Origin: Trichormus sp. NMC-1
Lineage (GTDB): Bacteria; Cyanobacteriota; Cyanobacteriia; Cyanobacteriales; Nostocaceae
DNA: 64,000 bases
NCBI RefSeq assembly: GCF_001858025.1
Contig: NZ_LZQD01000005.1
Location: 1 to 64,000, forward strand
Reading direction: 5' to 3'
The notes below the pieces were generated by a model, which worked only from the letters and a program-made list of their open reading frames with translations, was not told where the DNA came from and did not search any database. Positions 18,027 to 26,907 of this stretch are shown here, piece by piece (the stretch's first letter is position 1; each line of letters opens with the position of its first letter). The translations under genes were made by a program, and so were the position numbers.

Positions 18027-20252
18027 ATGTGGGACTTTTCAAAACTCAATCTTAAAATAACTTCAGACTTTGTAGGTATTAAATCTGAACCTGAAGGATA
18101 TGCTTTTTATTTACCAAAAGGTTTTGATGATTTTATTACTAAATATCAAAATGGAACTAATTCTGATGATATTAGTAAATTTAACAAAGTGCGTGATTTT
18201 TTCTTTTTAATGTATCGAACATTCAGAAAATTTGATCGTGATAATGAAAATAATTCCAGAGTTACTAGAAAAGATGCTAAAAATAAGAAAAATCAAGATC
18301 AACCAACTTTGAGTACAGGAGGTATTAGTTTAGAATATGAAGAAGGAAGTGATTGTATTTTATACAGTAAACTTTCGATGATTGAACGCATATTAGAAGC
18401 TTATGATGATTTAGCAATTAATTCTATTGAAAAGAAAGTTAGACGTAGTGAAGAAATAGACTATTCTAAAATATATAAATATTTAGATAGAGCTATTTAT
18501 TTAGATAATGGAGCTATTTATATTGATGTGATGGACTTACCACGTCCAATGATAAGCTATGAAAGTACCGATATAGTTCATCTTTATTGTTTTATCCTGG
18601 ATGAAATTATTCAACAATTACAGGAAGATGTACCTGATCATGTTTATGGTAGAAGTCAAGATATTCAATTTCTTTCGCAACGATTTAGAGATAATTATTT
18701 AACTATTAATCACTCTCTTTTTGATCAAGATACTTTTGAAGAAACTATTACTCTTTGTAAAGAAGCTCTTGATAATATAGATAGAAATACTCATTATAAA
18801 GATGCTGATTACTGGGGACTTTATGAAGCGATTGAGATTTTTTTGTATGGAGGATTAAACCCAGATTTAGATGATGGTGATTTTTGGGGAATACAAGGAG
18901 AACAAGGTTTTGATAAAGTTTGGGAGGATATGTGTCAAACATACTTTTTTAAGGAGGATTTTGATCCTCAGACAAATGATTTTCCAAATATCTGTTTTGC
19001 AGATACTGATATTCCAATAGATGGTTATCAAAATAACAGAATTGAAGACGCTACACGTCGAAAAAAGAGAATAAAAGCAGGAGAAGAAAATAGAGTTGGT
19101 TGGTGGGATCTTACAGGTAAAGATAATGAATTAGATAAATCTGGTAATGAGTGGTTATATCAAAAAGGATATTCTGAAGTTAATCATCGCCGTAATGGTA
19201 AAGCATTATACTGGAGAGAATTTTTCTGTGTGGAATGGGATTTAAAAACTAGGATATTTCCTAATATAGAATACCAGGGAAATAAATTTGATCACATTGA
19301 CTTATTACGTCGTTATCCACGACCTGATCTAATTATACAAGAAAAAAGTAACGGTTCTGAATACTTCAAAATTATTGACTTTAAAAATATTTCTTTTAAA
19401 AAATATGAAGATTATAGAAATAGATTTTTGGAAGAATTAGAAAAAACGGATTCAGGTCATAGCTATAAAGTAGCTTTAGAAAAACAACTTGGTTACGAAT
19501 TAGCATTACAATTAGCTTTACAGAAAAAGTTTCCTAATATTCTGATAAAAAACCAATTTTTTGTCCCTTTTTATTTTACTGATAAAACGGAATATGATCA
19601 AAATTCTTTGGGAAATATAGAACCTAGATTTAATATTAGAGGTATTAAAATATTTAAAGCAGATTTTGAGGTAATACAAAAGGTATATTTAGGAATTATT
19701 GAAGCATCAGATGTTTTAGTGCGTTCGTATAATTATTCTCAGCAAATTCGTCATAGTCATCCTTTGATAAAACAGAAAGAAATAATTTTGCTAGAAAATC
19801 AAATTTTAAAAAGTGAATATGTTCCTTTAATTTCCTTTCAAAATGAGAAGCAAAGGAAAGTTGCTACAGGTTATATTATGAAACAAGTAAGAATATTTTT
19901 TAAAACAATAGAAGTAAATATTCCCAGTCTTGGAGAATCTTACTTTCCATATTCAGAAAGTATTACTCATAAAGAATTTAAGAAGGTAGACATAGCGTAT
20001 TTTTATGATAATTTATTTTATGATTTAGGTGAAAAAGAAGAAGATAGAGATGAAAATGGAAAGTTAAAAATGAAAACTAAATGGTGTATAACTTTTCATA
20101 GTAATTCTACTCCTATTGAAGTTCCTAATCTGAATATACCTAACTCTGTTTCATGTCGTAGTTATGGAACTATAGATATTGTTGGTACACCAATTCTTTA
20201 CTATATTTATTTTACACTTCCAGAAATATTAGATGTCATTCTAAAAAATTAA
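18027..20252 (+). CDS. McrC-like PD-(D/E)XK nuclease subunit
   Basis: 741 aa, partner of the McrB-like gene. The N-terminal 290 residues have no recognised domain and may hold the recognition or tethering function. FDKVWEDMCQTYF (about 294) resembles the motif before the nuclease of McrC/LlaJI proteins. The PD-(D/E)XK core is visible: RPDLII with Asp434, then IIDFKN with Asp451-x-Lys453, and a helix with QLGYELALQLAL (about 488). Expected role: DNA cleavage when recruited by the McrB-like motor, a type IV or modification-linked restriction. AT content as high as the preceding gene. A perfect 171-bp copy of its nuclease core (19331-19501) lies at 21982-22152. Confidence 0.8.
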   Translation: MWDFSKLNLKITSDFVGIKSEPEGYAFYLPKGFDDFITKYQNGTNSDDISKFNKVRDFFFLMYRTFRKFDRDNENNSRVTRKDAKNKKNQDQPTLSTGGISLEYEEGSDCILYSKLSMIERILEAYDDLAINSIEKKVRRSEEIDYSKIYKYLDRAIYLDNGAIYIDVMDLPRPMISYESTDIVHLYCFILDEIIQQLQEDVPDHVYGRSQDIQFLSQRFRDNYLTINHSLFDQDTFEETITLCKEALDNIDRNTHYKDADYWGLYEAIEIFLYGGLNPDLDDGDFWGIQGEQGFDKVWEDMCQTYFFKEDFDPQTNDFPNICFADTDIPIDGYQNNRIEDATRRKKRIKAGEENRVGWWDLTGKDNELDKSGNEWLYQKGYSEVNHRRNGKALYWREFFCVEWDLKTRIFPNIEYQGNKFDHIDLLRRYPRPDLIIQEKSNGSEYFKIIDFKNISFKKYEDYRNRFLEELEKTDSGHSYKVALEKQLGYELALQLALQKKFPNILIKNQFFVPFYFTDKTEYDQNSLGNIEPRFNIRGIKIFKADFEVIQKVYLGIIEASDVLVRSYNYSQQIRHSHPLIKQKEIILLENQILKSEYVPLISFQNEKQRKVATGYIMKQVRIFFKTIEVNIPSLGESYFPYSESITHKEFKKVDIAYFYDNLFYDLGEKEEDRDENGKLKMKTKWCITFHSNSTPIEVPNLNIPNSVSCRSYGTIDIVGTPILYYIYFTLPEILDVILKN
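19331..19501 (+). repeat. Direct duplication 1, parent copy (171 bp)
   Basis: No mismatch to 21982-22152 was seen when compared base by base. It encodes the segment just after Asp434 through Gly-Tyr-Glu near residue 491, including Asp451-x-Lys453. Confidence 0.95.
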
Positions 20253-20516
20253 CTTTTAGAATTAGTAGAAAAAATGCTGGTTTACAAATTCTCATCCTAT
20301 AGCCATCAGGAATTAGAAGCAATGTTTGGATTAACCGAATAGCAGCAAACTCGATTTTATCAAGAAGTAAAAGAAGAAACGAAGTTAAAAACGATTCCTA
20401 GACTATTAAATGAGGGGCTTACTGTAGAACAAATTGCTCGGATATTTGAGTTAGATATCGAAGTGGTGAAACAAGCAATACAACAGCAAAGTAGTAAATA
20501 TACATCTGATGAATAA
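20253..20516 (+). pseudogene. Remnant of an Rpn-type (PD-(D/E)XK transposase-like) nuclease, C-terminal part with in-frame stop
   Basis: Directly after the McrC-like stop codon the same frame reads LLELVEKMLVYKFSSYSHQELEAMFGLTE, a TAG at 20340, then QQTRFYQEVKEETKLKTIPRLLNEGL and TVEQIARIFELDIEVVKQAIQQ. This is the C-terminal pattern of cyanobacterial Rpn-like nucleases (LVYKFPxLSREEIExMFGL, QTRVYQEAKEE, LTVEQIA). The catalytic N-terminus is missing, so this is a dead remnant, perhaps displaced when the McrBC-like genes inserted. Confidence 0.72.
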
Positions 20517-20566
20517 ATGTAGGGGCGATGCACCTTGATCAGCGATCGCCCACAAATAGTAAAACC

Positions 20567-21718
20567 TTAACGTTTAACTGGTGTACCGCAAGGATAAGTT
20601 GCTACTTCCTCACCACTATCTTCCTTAACAACCGGCTTGTCTTTAGCCGCTAGATAATCTTTTTGCAGAGTCTCTAAAAGTGCTTCCCGTCCATCATACA
20701 ACCGCTTCAGGGTACGAGGTTGACACTGATTGAGAGTGTATGCTGTTACTAATGGCAGAGCGATCGTACTATCGGTATAACAAACGATCGCACTAGGCAA
20801 CTCATCTGGGTCAATCTTACCCCAACTCACAGCTTCTGCGGGAGTCGCCCCCGATAACCCACCGGTATCAGGACGTGCATCTGTAAACTGAACAAAGAAA
20901 TCATGTCCTCGTTCTTCCAATCCTAAGACCTCGTGAAGTTGCGGTTGTGTTTGTAATAAAAAGTTCTTAGGACTACCACCACCAATAATTACCGCTGCAC
21001 TTGTACCGTCGTTTTCTCGCGCCCCATAGACGATCGCTGCTGTTTCATTTACGTCAATAGAAGGATCTATCACCAACTTTGAACCTTCTAACGCCAACGC
21101 TGCAACATTCATCCCAATGGAACTATCTCCAGGAGAAGAAGTGTAAATAGGTACGCCACATTCATAAGCTGTTGCTAATAAGCAAGAATTTTTGACACCC
21201 AATTGCTTTTCTATTTCCCACACGCACTTCCCTAGCAAATGGTGAAACTCAGCCGTTCCCATGCGTTTTTGGAAAGGTTCTGCTTGGAGAACTTTGCGGA
21301 TGAAAGCATCGGTTTCTAGCAGTACGTCGTAACCAAAAATAATGTCATAAATTCTGATTGTCCCTTCTTCCCGCAATTTGACATCATCTAAAAACGGACT
21401 ACCCGCAAACAATTCAAAACCCAAACCGTAGTGCATATCATGGTAAAGATTTGCACCAGTGCATATCATCCAGTCAATAAAACCATTGCGAATTAAAGGC
21501 GCAAGGGCGGAAACTCCAAATCCGGCTGGTGTCATCGCCCCGGAAAGGCTAACCCCTACAGTGACACCCTCTTGAAACACTTCTTTAGTCAGCAGTTGAC
21601 AGGCTTCCCGCAACCGGGCTGAGTTGTAAGCCGTAAAATAGGTATCAATCAAGTCAACCACGCTAACATTGTTAGACATGGGGATAGGTGCAATTTTCTT
21701 ACCTTGCTGTTTTGACAT
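20567..21718 (-). CDS. Deoxyhypusine synthase-like protein
   Basis: 383 aa, full length for the DHS family. Recognisable segments are [66 protein letters not shown] and the [16 protein letters not shown] stretch. The fold binds NAD and spermidine; in eukaryotes and archaea it modifies eIF5A, but bacteria lack that target, and bacterial members are thought to act in polyamine metabolism (for example homospermidine). The real reaction is unknown here. Single gene, opposite to the restriction genes. Confidence 0.88.
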   Translation of the reverse strand: MSKQQGKKIAPIPMSNNVSVVDLIDTYFTAYNSARLREACQLLTKEVFQEGVTVGVSLSGAMTPAGFGVSALAPLIRNGFIDWMICTGANLYHDMHYGLGFELFAGSPFLDDVKLREEGTIRIYDIIFGYDVLLETDAFIRKVLQAEPFQKRMGTAEFHHLLGKCVWEIEKQLGVKNSCLLATAYECGVPIYTSSPGDSSIGMNVAALALEGSKLVIDPSIDVNETAAIVYGARENDGTSAAVIIGGGSPKNFLLQTQPQLHEVLGLEERGHDFFVQFTDARPDTGGLSGATPAEAVSWGKIDPDELPSAIVCYTDSTIALPLVTAYTLNQCQPRTLKRLYDGREALLETLQKDYLAAKDKPVVKEDSGEEVATYPCGTPVKR

Positions 21719-21981
21719 TTTTGCTAACTCTCAAATTATAGATACGCCGAATCCAACCGAATATAATGTTATCTAGCTTTTAAGCAATTCCGCCAATACT
21801 GCTCGATACAAATCCTAGGAATTTTGTCCAGTAATAAGGCAGAAAAAACTGAGATAGGGCTTGAAAGGCGCTAAACTGTCCATGCTCATAACTTTATTAA
21901 AGTAGTTTCTTATACTATTCTTAATAATCAATATATGTATACAGCAGATTGCAGATCAATGAGGTACAGAATCTAGATTGA

Positions 21982-22152
21982 AATTATACAAGAAAAAAGT
22001 AACGGTTCTGAATACTTCAAAATTATTGACTTTAAAAATATTTCTTTTAAAAAATATGAAGATTATAGAAATAGATTTTTGGAAGAATTAGAAAAAACGG
22101 ATTCAGGTCATAGCTATAAAGTAGCTTTAGAAAAACAACTTGGTTACGAATT
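21982..22152 (+). pseudogene. Direct duplication 1, fragment copy of the McrC-like nuclease core
   Basis: 171 bp with no mismatch to 19331-19501, offset 2651 bp, same orientation. It lacks the PD aspartate and everything else of the gene, has no start codon of its own, and ends directly before a palindromic repeat, so it is non-functional. Confidence 0.9.
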
Positions 22153-22155
22153 TAC

Positions 22156-22175
22156 GGGCGTATTGCAATACGCCC
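22156..22175. repeat. 20-bp perfect palindrome at the end of the duplicated fragment
   Basis: GGGCGTATTG followed by its exact reverse complement, 3 bp after the right end of the 171-bp copy. This kind of palindrome is a common dispersed repeat in cyanobacterial spacers, often with flanking TGTAGG. Confidence 0.8.
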
Positions 22176-22220
22176 CTTCTGACTCCTGCTGTAAATACGA
22201 AATTATTCTGAAGATAAATT

Positions 22221-22328
22221 TTGTTGAAACCCTACGAAACTGTAATCGCAGCCCCATTCAAAGGTCAAAATCCTTGGAAAGTTGCTGCGGAAATCAATAT
22301 GCTGCTAGACAAGTGTAGTTCGATCTAA
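22221..22328 (+). pseudogene. Possible gene 3' remnant, unknown
   Basis: A frame reads LLKPYETVIAAPFKGQN then PWKVAAEINMLLDKCSSI before a TAA at 22326. It looks like the tail of a real protein but has in-frame stops just upstream and no start. The family is not recognised. Confidence 0.25.
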
Positions 22329-22338
22329 AGTCACTCAG

Positions 22339-22680
22339 TCACTTGTCAGTATGTACGCCCAGTAGCAACTCCTTTGGATCGCCATTGGCCTTGTAGGTTG
22401 CGAGCAGCAAATAAGGACATACGAACATGGCACCAACGGAAGGACACAGAAAGCCGAAGAGAAACCCTTTGGGGGTAAATCCCTCTCGCCACGTAACCCA
22501 GATTGCCGTTAGGGAGAGAAAAATCAAAAGATCCGTGTTGAACTGAGCTCGCCAGTCAAGCTTCAGCAAATCGCCAAAATAGACGGCTGGAAAATTTATA
22601 CCCGTTGTGGCTATGGCATAAATTGATACCGTAAAAATGATAAGTGTAGAAACAACTAAAAAAGCGCGTAGTAATGTCAT
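22339..22680 (-). CDS. Small multi-pass membrane protein, unknown function
   Basis: 113 aa from the ATG at 22680; AGGAG lies 10 nt upstream on this strand, so the longer frame to 22767 is not needed. Hydrophobic segments are LRAFLVVSTLIIFTVSIYAIA, TDLLIFLSLTAIWVTW and GFLFGFLCPSVGAMFVCPYLLLATY, giving three to four helices, with a conserved-looking GINFPAVYFGDLLKLDWRAQFN loop and WREGFTPKG. The ending GDPKELLLGVH also looks family-conserved. No function is assigned. Confidence 0.7.
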   Translation of the reverse strand: MTLLRAFLVVSTLIIFTVSIYAIATTGINFPAVYFGDLLKLDWRAQFNTDLLIFLSLTAIWVTWREGFTPKGFLFGFLCPSVGAMFVCPYLLLATYKANGDPKELLLGVHTDK

Positions 22681-22767
22681 GTTGTCGTTACTCCTGTTAC
22701 TCGAATAGAAGACCGATTTCGGGATGTCATTTAGGGCTTGTAACTTTAATTTAGATATTAAGGACAA

Positions 22768-23231
22768 ATTACCGCAGATCCTACTCTAAGTCAAACGCGA
22801 TCGCATTAACGATCTATCACCTAAAAGGTTTACTGAAGGCGATTGCTAATATTGTCAGTAGTGAGATATATGCGATCGCTTTTTAGTAATATCGATGCTT
22901 ATAGCGATCGCGGCTCCAAATGTGGTGAAATGGAAATCATCTACCTTCATCAACAAATCATCCTTGATGCGGTTGAGAATTGCAGTTTCATCCAGAATTG
23001 ATGAAATTTGATCAACGACGGCTCTCGTCATGGAGAGCGATGGGATATTTTTTGATTTGCAAGTCGCTGACTGGATTACTGGAAAATAATGTTATAAAAA
23101 CTAACATATTTCTGATATTTTTTATTGTAATCTTAATGGATATATAAACAATACAATTTTAGCTAAATTGTATAAACCCAGAACTTATACTTTATTTCCC
23201 TAGTTGTAACACCTATTTTTTGACAAAGGTA
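22768..23231. other. Intergenic, about 460 bp, with several HIP1 sites
   Basis: Contains GCGATCGC-type sites near 22798, 22873 and 22905 and an AT-rich part at 23090-23215 that probably holds the cobO promoter. A 58-codon minus-strand frame is listed separately at low confidence. Confidence 0.4.
22855..23031 (-). CDS. Possible small ORF, unknown
   Basis: 58 codons: MTRAVVDQISSILDETAI, then LNRIKDDLLMKVDDFHFTT and a tail read from HIP1-rich DNA. The N-terminal part has an amphipathic, protein-like composition, but no clear ribosome binding site was seen. It may be a remnant rather than a gene. Confidence 0.2.
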   Translation of the reverse strand: MTRAVVDQISSILDETAILNRIKDDLLMKVDDFHFTTFGAAIAISIDITKKRSHISHY

Positions 23232-23909
23232 ATGAAAAACGACACACCCCAAGAATTAAATTCCGATCCAGAAATTTCGCGCTTGATTGATGAGGTAATG
23301 TCATCATCCCTGAGTGATGAACAGTACCGCAAAAAGATGCAGCGACGTAAGGAAGTACAAGATCAACGAATAGCTAAAGCCATCCCCGAAAAAGGATTAA
23401 TTATTGTCAACACAGGTAATGGTAAAGGTAAAACCACTGCGGCTTTGGGAATGGTGATGCGATCGCTTGGTCATGGATACAAAGTAGCAATAGTTCAATT
23501 CATCAAAGGAGCCTGGGAACCCTCCGAAAAGCGGGCTTTCAGTCATTGGTCAGACCAATTAGAATTTCACGCTATGGGTGAAGGCTTCACCTGGGAAACT
23601 CAAGACCGCGATCGGGATCTCGACAAAGCCAGCATCGCTTGGAATAAATCCCTAGAATACATCCGCGACCCAGACTTTAAATTGGTACTATTGGATGAAA
23701 TTAATATTGCTCTCAAACTCGGTTATTTACAAATTGAGGCAGTTTTAGCCGGTTTAGAGCAAAAACCACCTGATAAACACGTAATTCTTACAGGTAGAGG
23801 CGCACCACCAGCATTAATGGAAAAGGCAGATTTAGTTACTGAAATGACTCTTGTTAAACATCCTTTCCGCGATCAAGGTGTTAAAGCTCAAGCGGGAATT
23901 GAATATTGA
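23232..23909 (+). CDS. cobO: Cob(I)yrinic acid a,c-diamide adenosyltransferase CobO/BtuR
   Basis: 225 aa from the ATG at 23232; a TTG at 23220 is in frame. The P-loop is NTGNGKGKTTAALG, followed by RSLGHGYKVAIVQFIKG, FTWETQDRDRD and LVLLDEINIALKLGYL, all diagnostic of CobA/CobO. The enzyme moves the 5'-deoxyadenosyl group of ATP to Co(I) corrinoid. The N-terminal 45 residues (DEQYRKKMQRRKEVQDQRIAKA) are a cyanobacterial extension common in CobO. Single gene; no cobalamin riboswitch was recognised upstream. Confidence 0.94.
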   Translation: MKNDTPQELNSDPEISRLIDEVMSSSLSDEQYRKKMQRRKEVQDQRIAKAIPEKGLIIVNTGNGKGKTTAALGMVMRSLGHGYKVAIVQFIKGAWEPSEKRAFSHWSDQLEFHAMGEGFTWETQDRDRDLDKASIAWNKSLEYIRDPDFKLVLLDEINIALKLGYLQIEAVLAGLEQKPPDKHVILTGRGAPPALMEKADLVTEMTLVKHPFRDQGVKAQAGIEY

Positions 23910-24115
23910 TGACGTTAATTTATTATTTTGGATTTTAGATTTTGCGGAAAGTTGCGTGGGCGGCTATGCCGACTTGAGCAAACTTTCCAAGACGGATTTG
24001 GGATTAATCCCAGAGCAAAAGGGGGAAGAATCTGCAATCATACAGTTTAATTTTCAGTCTGATAGTAATAGTCAGTAAGGGAAAAACCTCAGTTGATGAT
24101 TGCTATTTATTAGCA

Positions 24116-24853
24116 TCACTCTTGATTACACATCTGTAAAATCTTTCTGTCGTTAGCACTGATAGTTTTGAGTGGATGATAGTCTTGCAGTGCTACTGAG
24201 TAAGCATAACTGATTGCATCCTCATCCGTGATTTGAGGTATTCTACTGGTTGTGGACACTTGAATTGCACCAACTTCCCCAGGAGAACTTCTGACCGTCA
24301 TTGCTAGTTCTCCAGACTTGGCAATTGTACCCTGAAAACAACTAAACTCAGAACTAGGCATATACAATGCACCTATCACCTGACCTTGCTGTTTCTGAAA
24401 GACAATATAGCCTTGTCCTAACTGGTTTGGTGTTGATGACTGACCATAGAGATAAATACCATCTTTTTGGGGTAAATTTACTGGTATTGATAGTCCCAAG
24501 TTGTTTCTAGTTGTGGGAACTATGTTGACATTTTTATTCTCTGGTTCAGAAAAAACTTGCTCAATTTTTTCTAAGTTATTACTGTCAAATTCATCTGTGT
24601 GTAGTTGACTTTTTTGCTCTCTGATTTCTCTGAGTTTAGACAAAAGAGAGGTTTTCTCACTACTCTGAATCTCACTACTCTGAATTTGATTCGTAGATAG
24701 TTGTAAATTTGCAGCTACTGCTGTAGATTTCACCAACATTTTATTCTGTCCACTGACAGCACCCAAACCTACCATACCAAAAGTGGCAAGTAAGCCAACA
24801 CCTGCAAATTTTAACTGACCTGGAGTAATAAATTTAGAAAAATTGTTAAGCAC
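24116..24853 (-). CDS. Putative secreted/membrane-anchored protein, unknown function
   Basis: 245 aa from a GTG at 24853, supported by AGGAG 7 nt upstream. An N-terminal hydrophobic stretch (FAGVGLLATFGMVGLGAVSG) with a preceding lysine acts as signal or anchor. A low-complexity helical linker (about 50-105, QSSEIQSSEK..LREIREQK) leads to a C-terminal domain with GIYLYGQS, GQGYIVFQKQQGQVIGALYMPSSEFSCFQG and ISYAYSVALQDYHPLK. That C-terminal pattern recurs in cyanobacterial hypothetical proteins but has no known function. Confidence 0.75.
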   Translation of the reverse strand: MLNNFSKFITPGQLKFAGVGLLATFGMVGLGAVSGQNKMLVKSTAVAANLQLSTNQIQSSEIQSSEKTSLLSKLREIREQKSQLHTDEFDSNNLEKIEQVFSEPENKNVNIVPTTRNNLGLSIPVNLPQKDGIYLYGQSSTPNQLGQGYIVFQKQQGQVIGALYMPSSEFSCFQGTIAKSGELAMTVRSSPGEVGAIQVSTTSRIPQITDEDAISYAYSVALQDYHPLKTISANDRKILQMCNQE

Positions 24854-25300
24854 GTGATTTCTCCTGTAACAAAATGAATTATTTTCCTGTTACTTACTGT
24901 AAGAATAACTAAACACTATGACTTTAAGGCTCCCTCAAAGGTTTTATATATTGTCTATAATCAAAAATAATCAATAAAGTAAGTTTTCTGGAATTTTAGT
25001 CGATATTCTTAAAACGAACATTGTTTTACACTATAGGCTTCATCCCACAGATTCAGCCATATGGGGGATGAAAAATAGTATCTTAGCTATTTTCACTTTG
25101 GCATTTCTGTGCAGATTTTTCAGGGTGAAATAATACGAAAGTTTTTTTCAGGGATAATTGAGATTTAATCTTGACTACTTCACATTTATACAGATTAACC
25201 ATAATATTTAGCTACAACAGCAAGTCTATCGATTCCGCATTACCGTCAAAGATTTTCGGAAATTAATTTGGGATGTGATTTTGCGCCAAACAAAAAGCAT
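24854..25300. other. Intergenic, about 450 bp
   Basis: AT-rich. A hairpin TTCATCCC...GGGGATGAA followed by AAAATAG lies at about 25029-25072 and could end transcription or be a small structured repeat. Nothing else is recognised. Confidence 0.35.
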
Positions 25301-25329
25301 AAAAAAATTGCCCCCTGGATTCAGGAGGC
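25301..25329 (-). terminator. Rho-independent terminator of the sigma factor gene
   Basis: On the minus strand GCCTCCTG and CAGGGGGC pair (8 bp with one G-T) around a 4-nt loop and are followed by AATTTTTTT, 50 nt after the sigma stop codon. Confidence 0.85.
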
Positions 25330-25378
25330 ACACCGCCAAAAGCGATGTCTATGGATAAGTTGCGGTGCGTGTATGCTT

Positions 25379-26362
25379 TTAGCTGGCAACGTATTCTTTA
25401 ACATTGGCGCGACGGCGACGTAAATGAGCAAGAGCTTGATGCTCTAATTGACGAACACGCTCACGGCTGAGATTCAACCGCTCACCGACTTTCGCCAAGG
25501 ACATCTCATTACCATCTTCTAAACCAAAGCGCAGAGCCACAACTTCGCGCTGTTGGGGTGTGAGTTCTGCTAATAGGTTATTGAGGTCTTGGCGCAAGAA
25601 TTCCTGAGTGGTGTAATATTCTGGTGATGGTCCGTCATCTTCCAGCATTTCTTGCAGTTCGGTATCCTGGTTATCACCAACTCGCACATCTAAAGAAACT
25701 GGTTGACGCGCCATGTTCAGATATTCACGAATCTGAGCAGGTTCTAATTCCAATTCTTTGGCGATTTCTGTAGGTGTTGGGGATCTTCCTAACTTTTGTG
25801 CCAATTCCCGCTGCACTTTTTTGATTTTGTTCAGTTTCTCGGTAATATGGATGGGTAGGCGGATGGTGCGACCTTGTTGTGCGATCGCTCTCGTAATCGC
25901 TTGACGAATCCACCAGTAAGCATAGGTTGAGAACTTATAACCCCGCATAGGATCAAATTTCTCCACCCCTCTTTCTAATCCCAAGGTTCCTTCCTGGATT
26001 AAATCCAGAAATTCCATGTTCCTTTTTTGATACTTTTTCGCAATAGCTACAACCAAGCGTAAATTGGCTTCAATCATTTTTTGCTTGGCTCGTTTACCAA
26101 GCGCCAAAGTCTGCTTGACATCGGGTTCAGATTGATTAACATGGGCAGCCAACTCTGGTAAACTAGGTTCATGCTCTAGTTTCTTTGCCAAAGCTTCCTT
26201 AGCTTCTACCAGTGTCATCATTTGTTGCACCTGCTTCCCATAAACAATCTCTTGCTCACGGGTTAGCAGAGGTACACGACCAATTTCCCGCAGATAGGTT
26301 CGCACCATATCAGCTGTGAATTTGGTGTTCAGGTTTTCAGTTTGGGTGTTAACAGTAGGCAT
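25379..26362 (-). CDS. Group 2 RpoD-family sigma factor
   Basis: 327 aa. Region 1.2 (DMVRTYLREIGRVPLLTREQE), region 2 (NLRLVVAIAKKYQKRNMEFLDLIQEG and KFSTYAYWWIRQAITRAI), region 3 and region 4 (LTPQQREVVALRFGLEDG, LSRERVRQLEHQAL) are all complete. The group 1 specific region 1.1 and acidic spacer are missing, which marks a nonessential, primary-like sigma factor (SigB/SigD type). In Anabaena such factors respond to carbon, nitrogen or stress; which paralogue this is cannot be fixed by eye. The N-terminus MPTVNTQTENLNTKF is typical of the SigB2/SigD branch. Confidence 0.93.
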   Translation of the reverse strand: MPTVNTQTENLNTKFTADMVRTYLREIGRVPLLTREQEIVYGKQVQQMMTLVEAKEALAKKLEHEPSLPELAAHVNQSEPDVKQTLALGKRAKQKMIEANLRLVVAIAKKYQKRNMEFLDLIQEGTLGLERGVEKFDPMRGYKFSTYAYWWIRQAITRAIAQQGRTIRLPIHITEKLNKIKKVQRELAQKLGRSPTPTEIAKELELEPAQIREYLNMARQPVSLDVRVGDNQDTELQEMLEDDGPSPEYYTTQEFLRQDLNNLLAELTPQQREVVALRFGLEDGNEMSLAKVGERLNLSRERVRQLEHQALAHLRRRRANVKEYVAS

Positions 26363-26907
26363 TGGTGCGTTGTCCTCTACTCCCTAAACAAAATTTATCT
26401 TTTCTCAACTATGGCGAATTCAAAAGGGTGGTATAAACATCAATAGATATAGGTGAGCTACCATAAGCAATTAATTTATATAGCCGTTTTCCAGACGGTG
26501 GTACCCTAGAATGGGTTCCCCTCCCCTTCCTCAATTTTGGAATCTCTTAGAAGCACAATGGTTTGTTTTCAAGAATTCTTCTTTTCTTGGTCTGCTGGCA
26601 GCAGCGATAAAACACGAAGTCAGTATGAGTTGTACTTCTTTTATAGTACGGCAGATCTGGCGGATAGTAAAGTAGCCCAGATAAATCTTACAATTATAAA
26701 GCAAAATGGGCTGACTGCTTAATTTGGTTTTAAAGTTCCTTAAAAACGCTGACTATATCTATAGTGACTCCAAAAACCCCTCTTCTGTTGCCTGCAAGTA
26801 GCCGGATAACCGAACTTATGAAGCTGCCATGATGGAGGGATGTCACGAAATGGTCATTAGTCATTCGTCATTGGTTACTAAAATAATGACTATCGAAGTA
26901 AGGGTGT
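26363..26907. other. Intergenic, 545 bp
   Basis: Lies downstream of the HerA-like gene and upstream of the sigma gene. A 61-codon plus-strand frame (26537-26722) has no protein-like features. One tagtcat-type repeat pair sits near 26850-26870. The sigma promoter should be within the first 100-150 bp. Confidence 0.4.

Larger units (their letters stand above)
21719..22338. other. Gene-free 620 bp holding duplicated nuclease fragment
   Basis: Holds the putative DHS-like promoter region, then the 171-bp copy of the McrC-like nuclease core, a 20-bp palindrome and a short gene remnant, each listed separately. No intact gene is seen. Confidence 0.6.

Noticed and set aside
22079-22318. Plus-strand ORF starting inside the duplicated nuclease fragment
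   Set aside because: Its first 24 codons are the copied McrC-like piece, the rest runs through a palindrome in an unrelated frame; TTG start without ribosome binding site.
23851-24078. 75-codon ORF overlapping the end of cobO
   Set aside because: Overlaps cobO in another frame and its second half is repeat-like spacer DNA; no family-like sequence.
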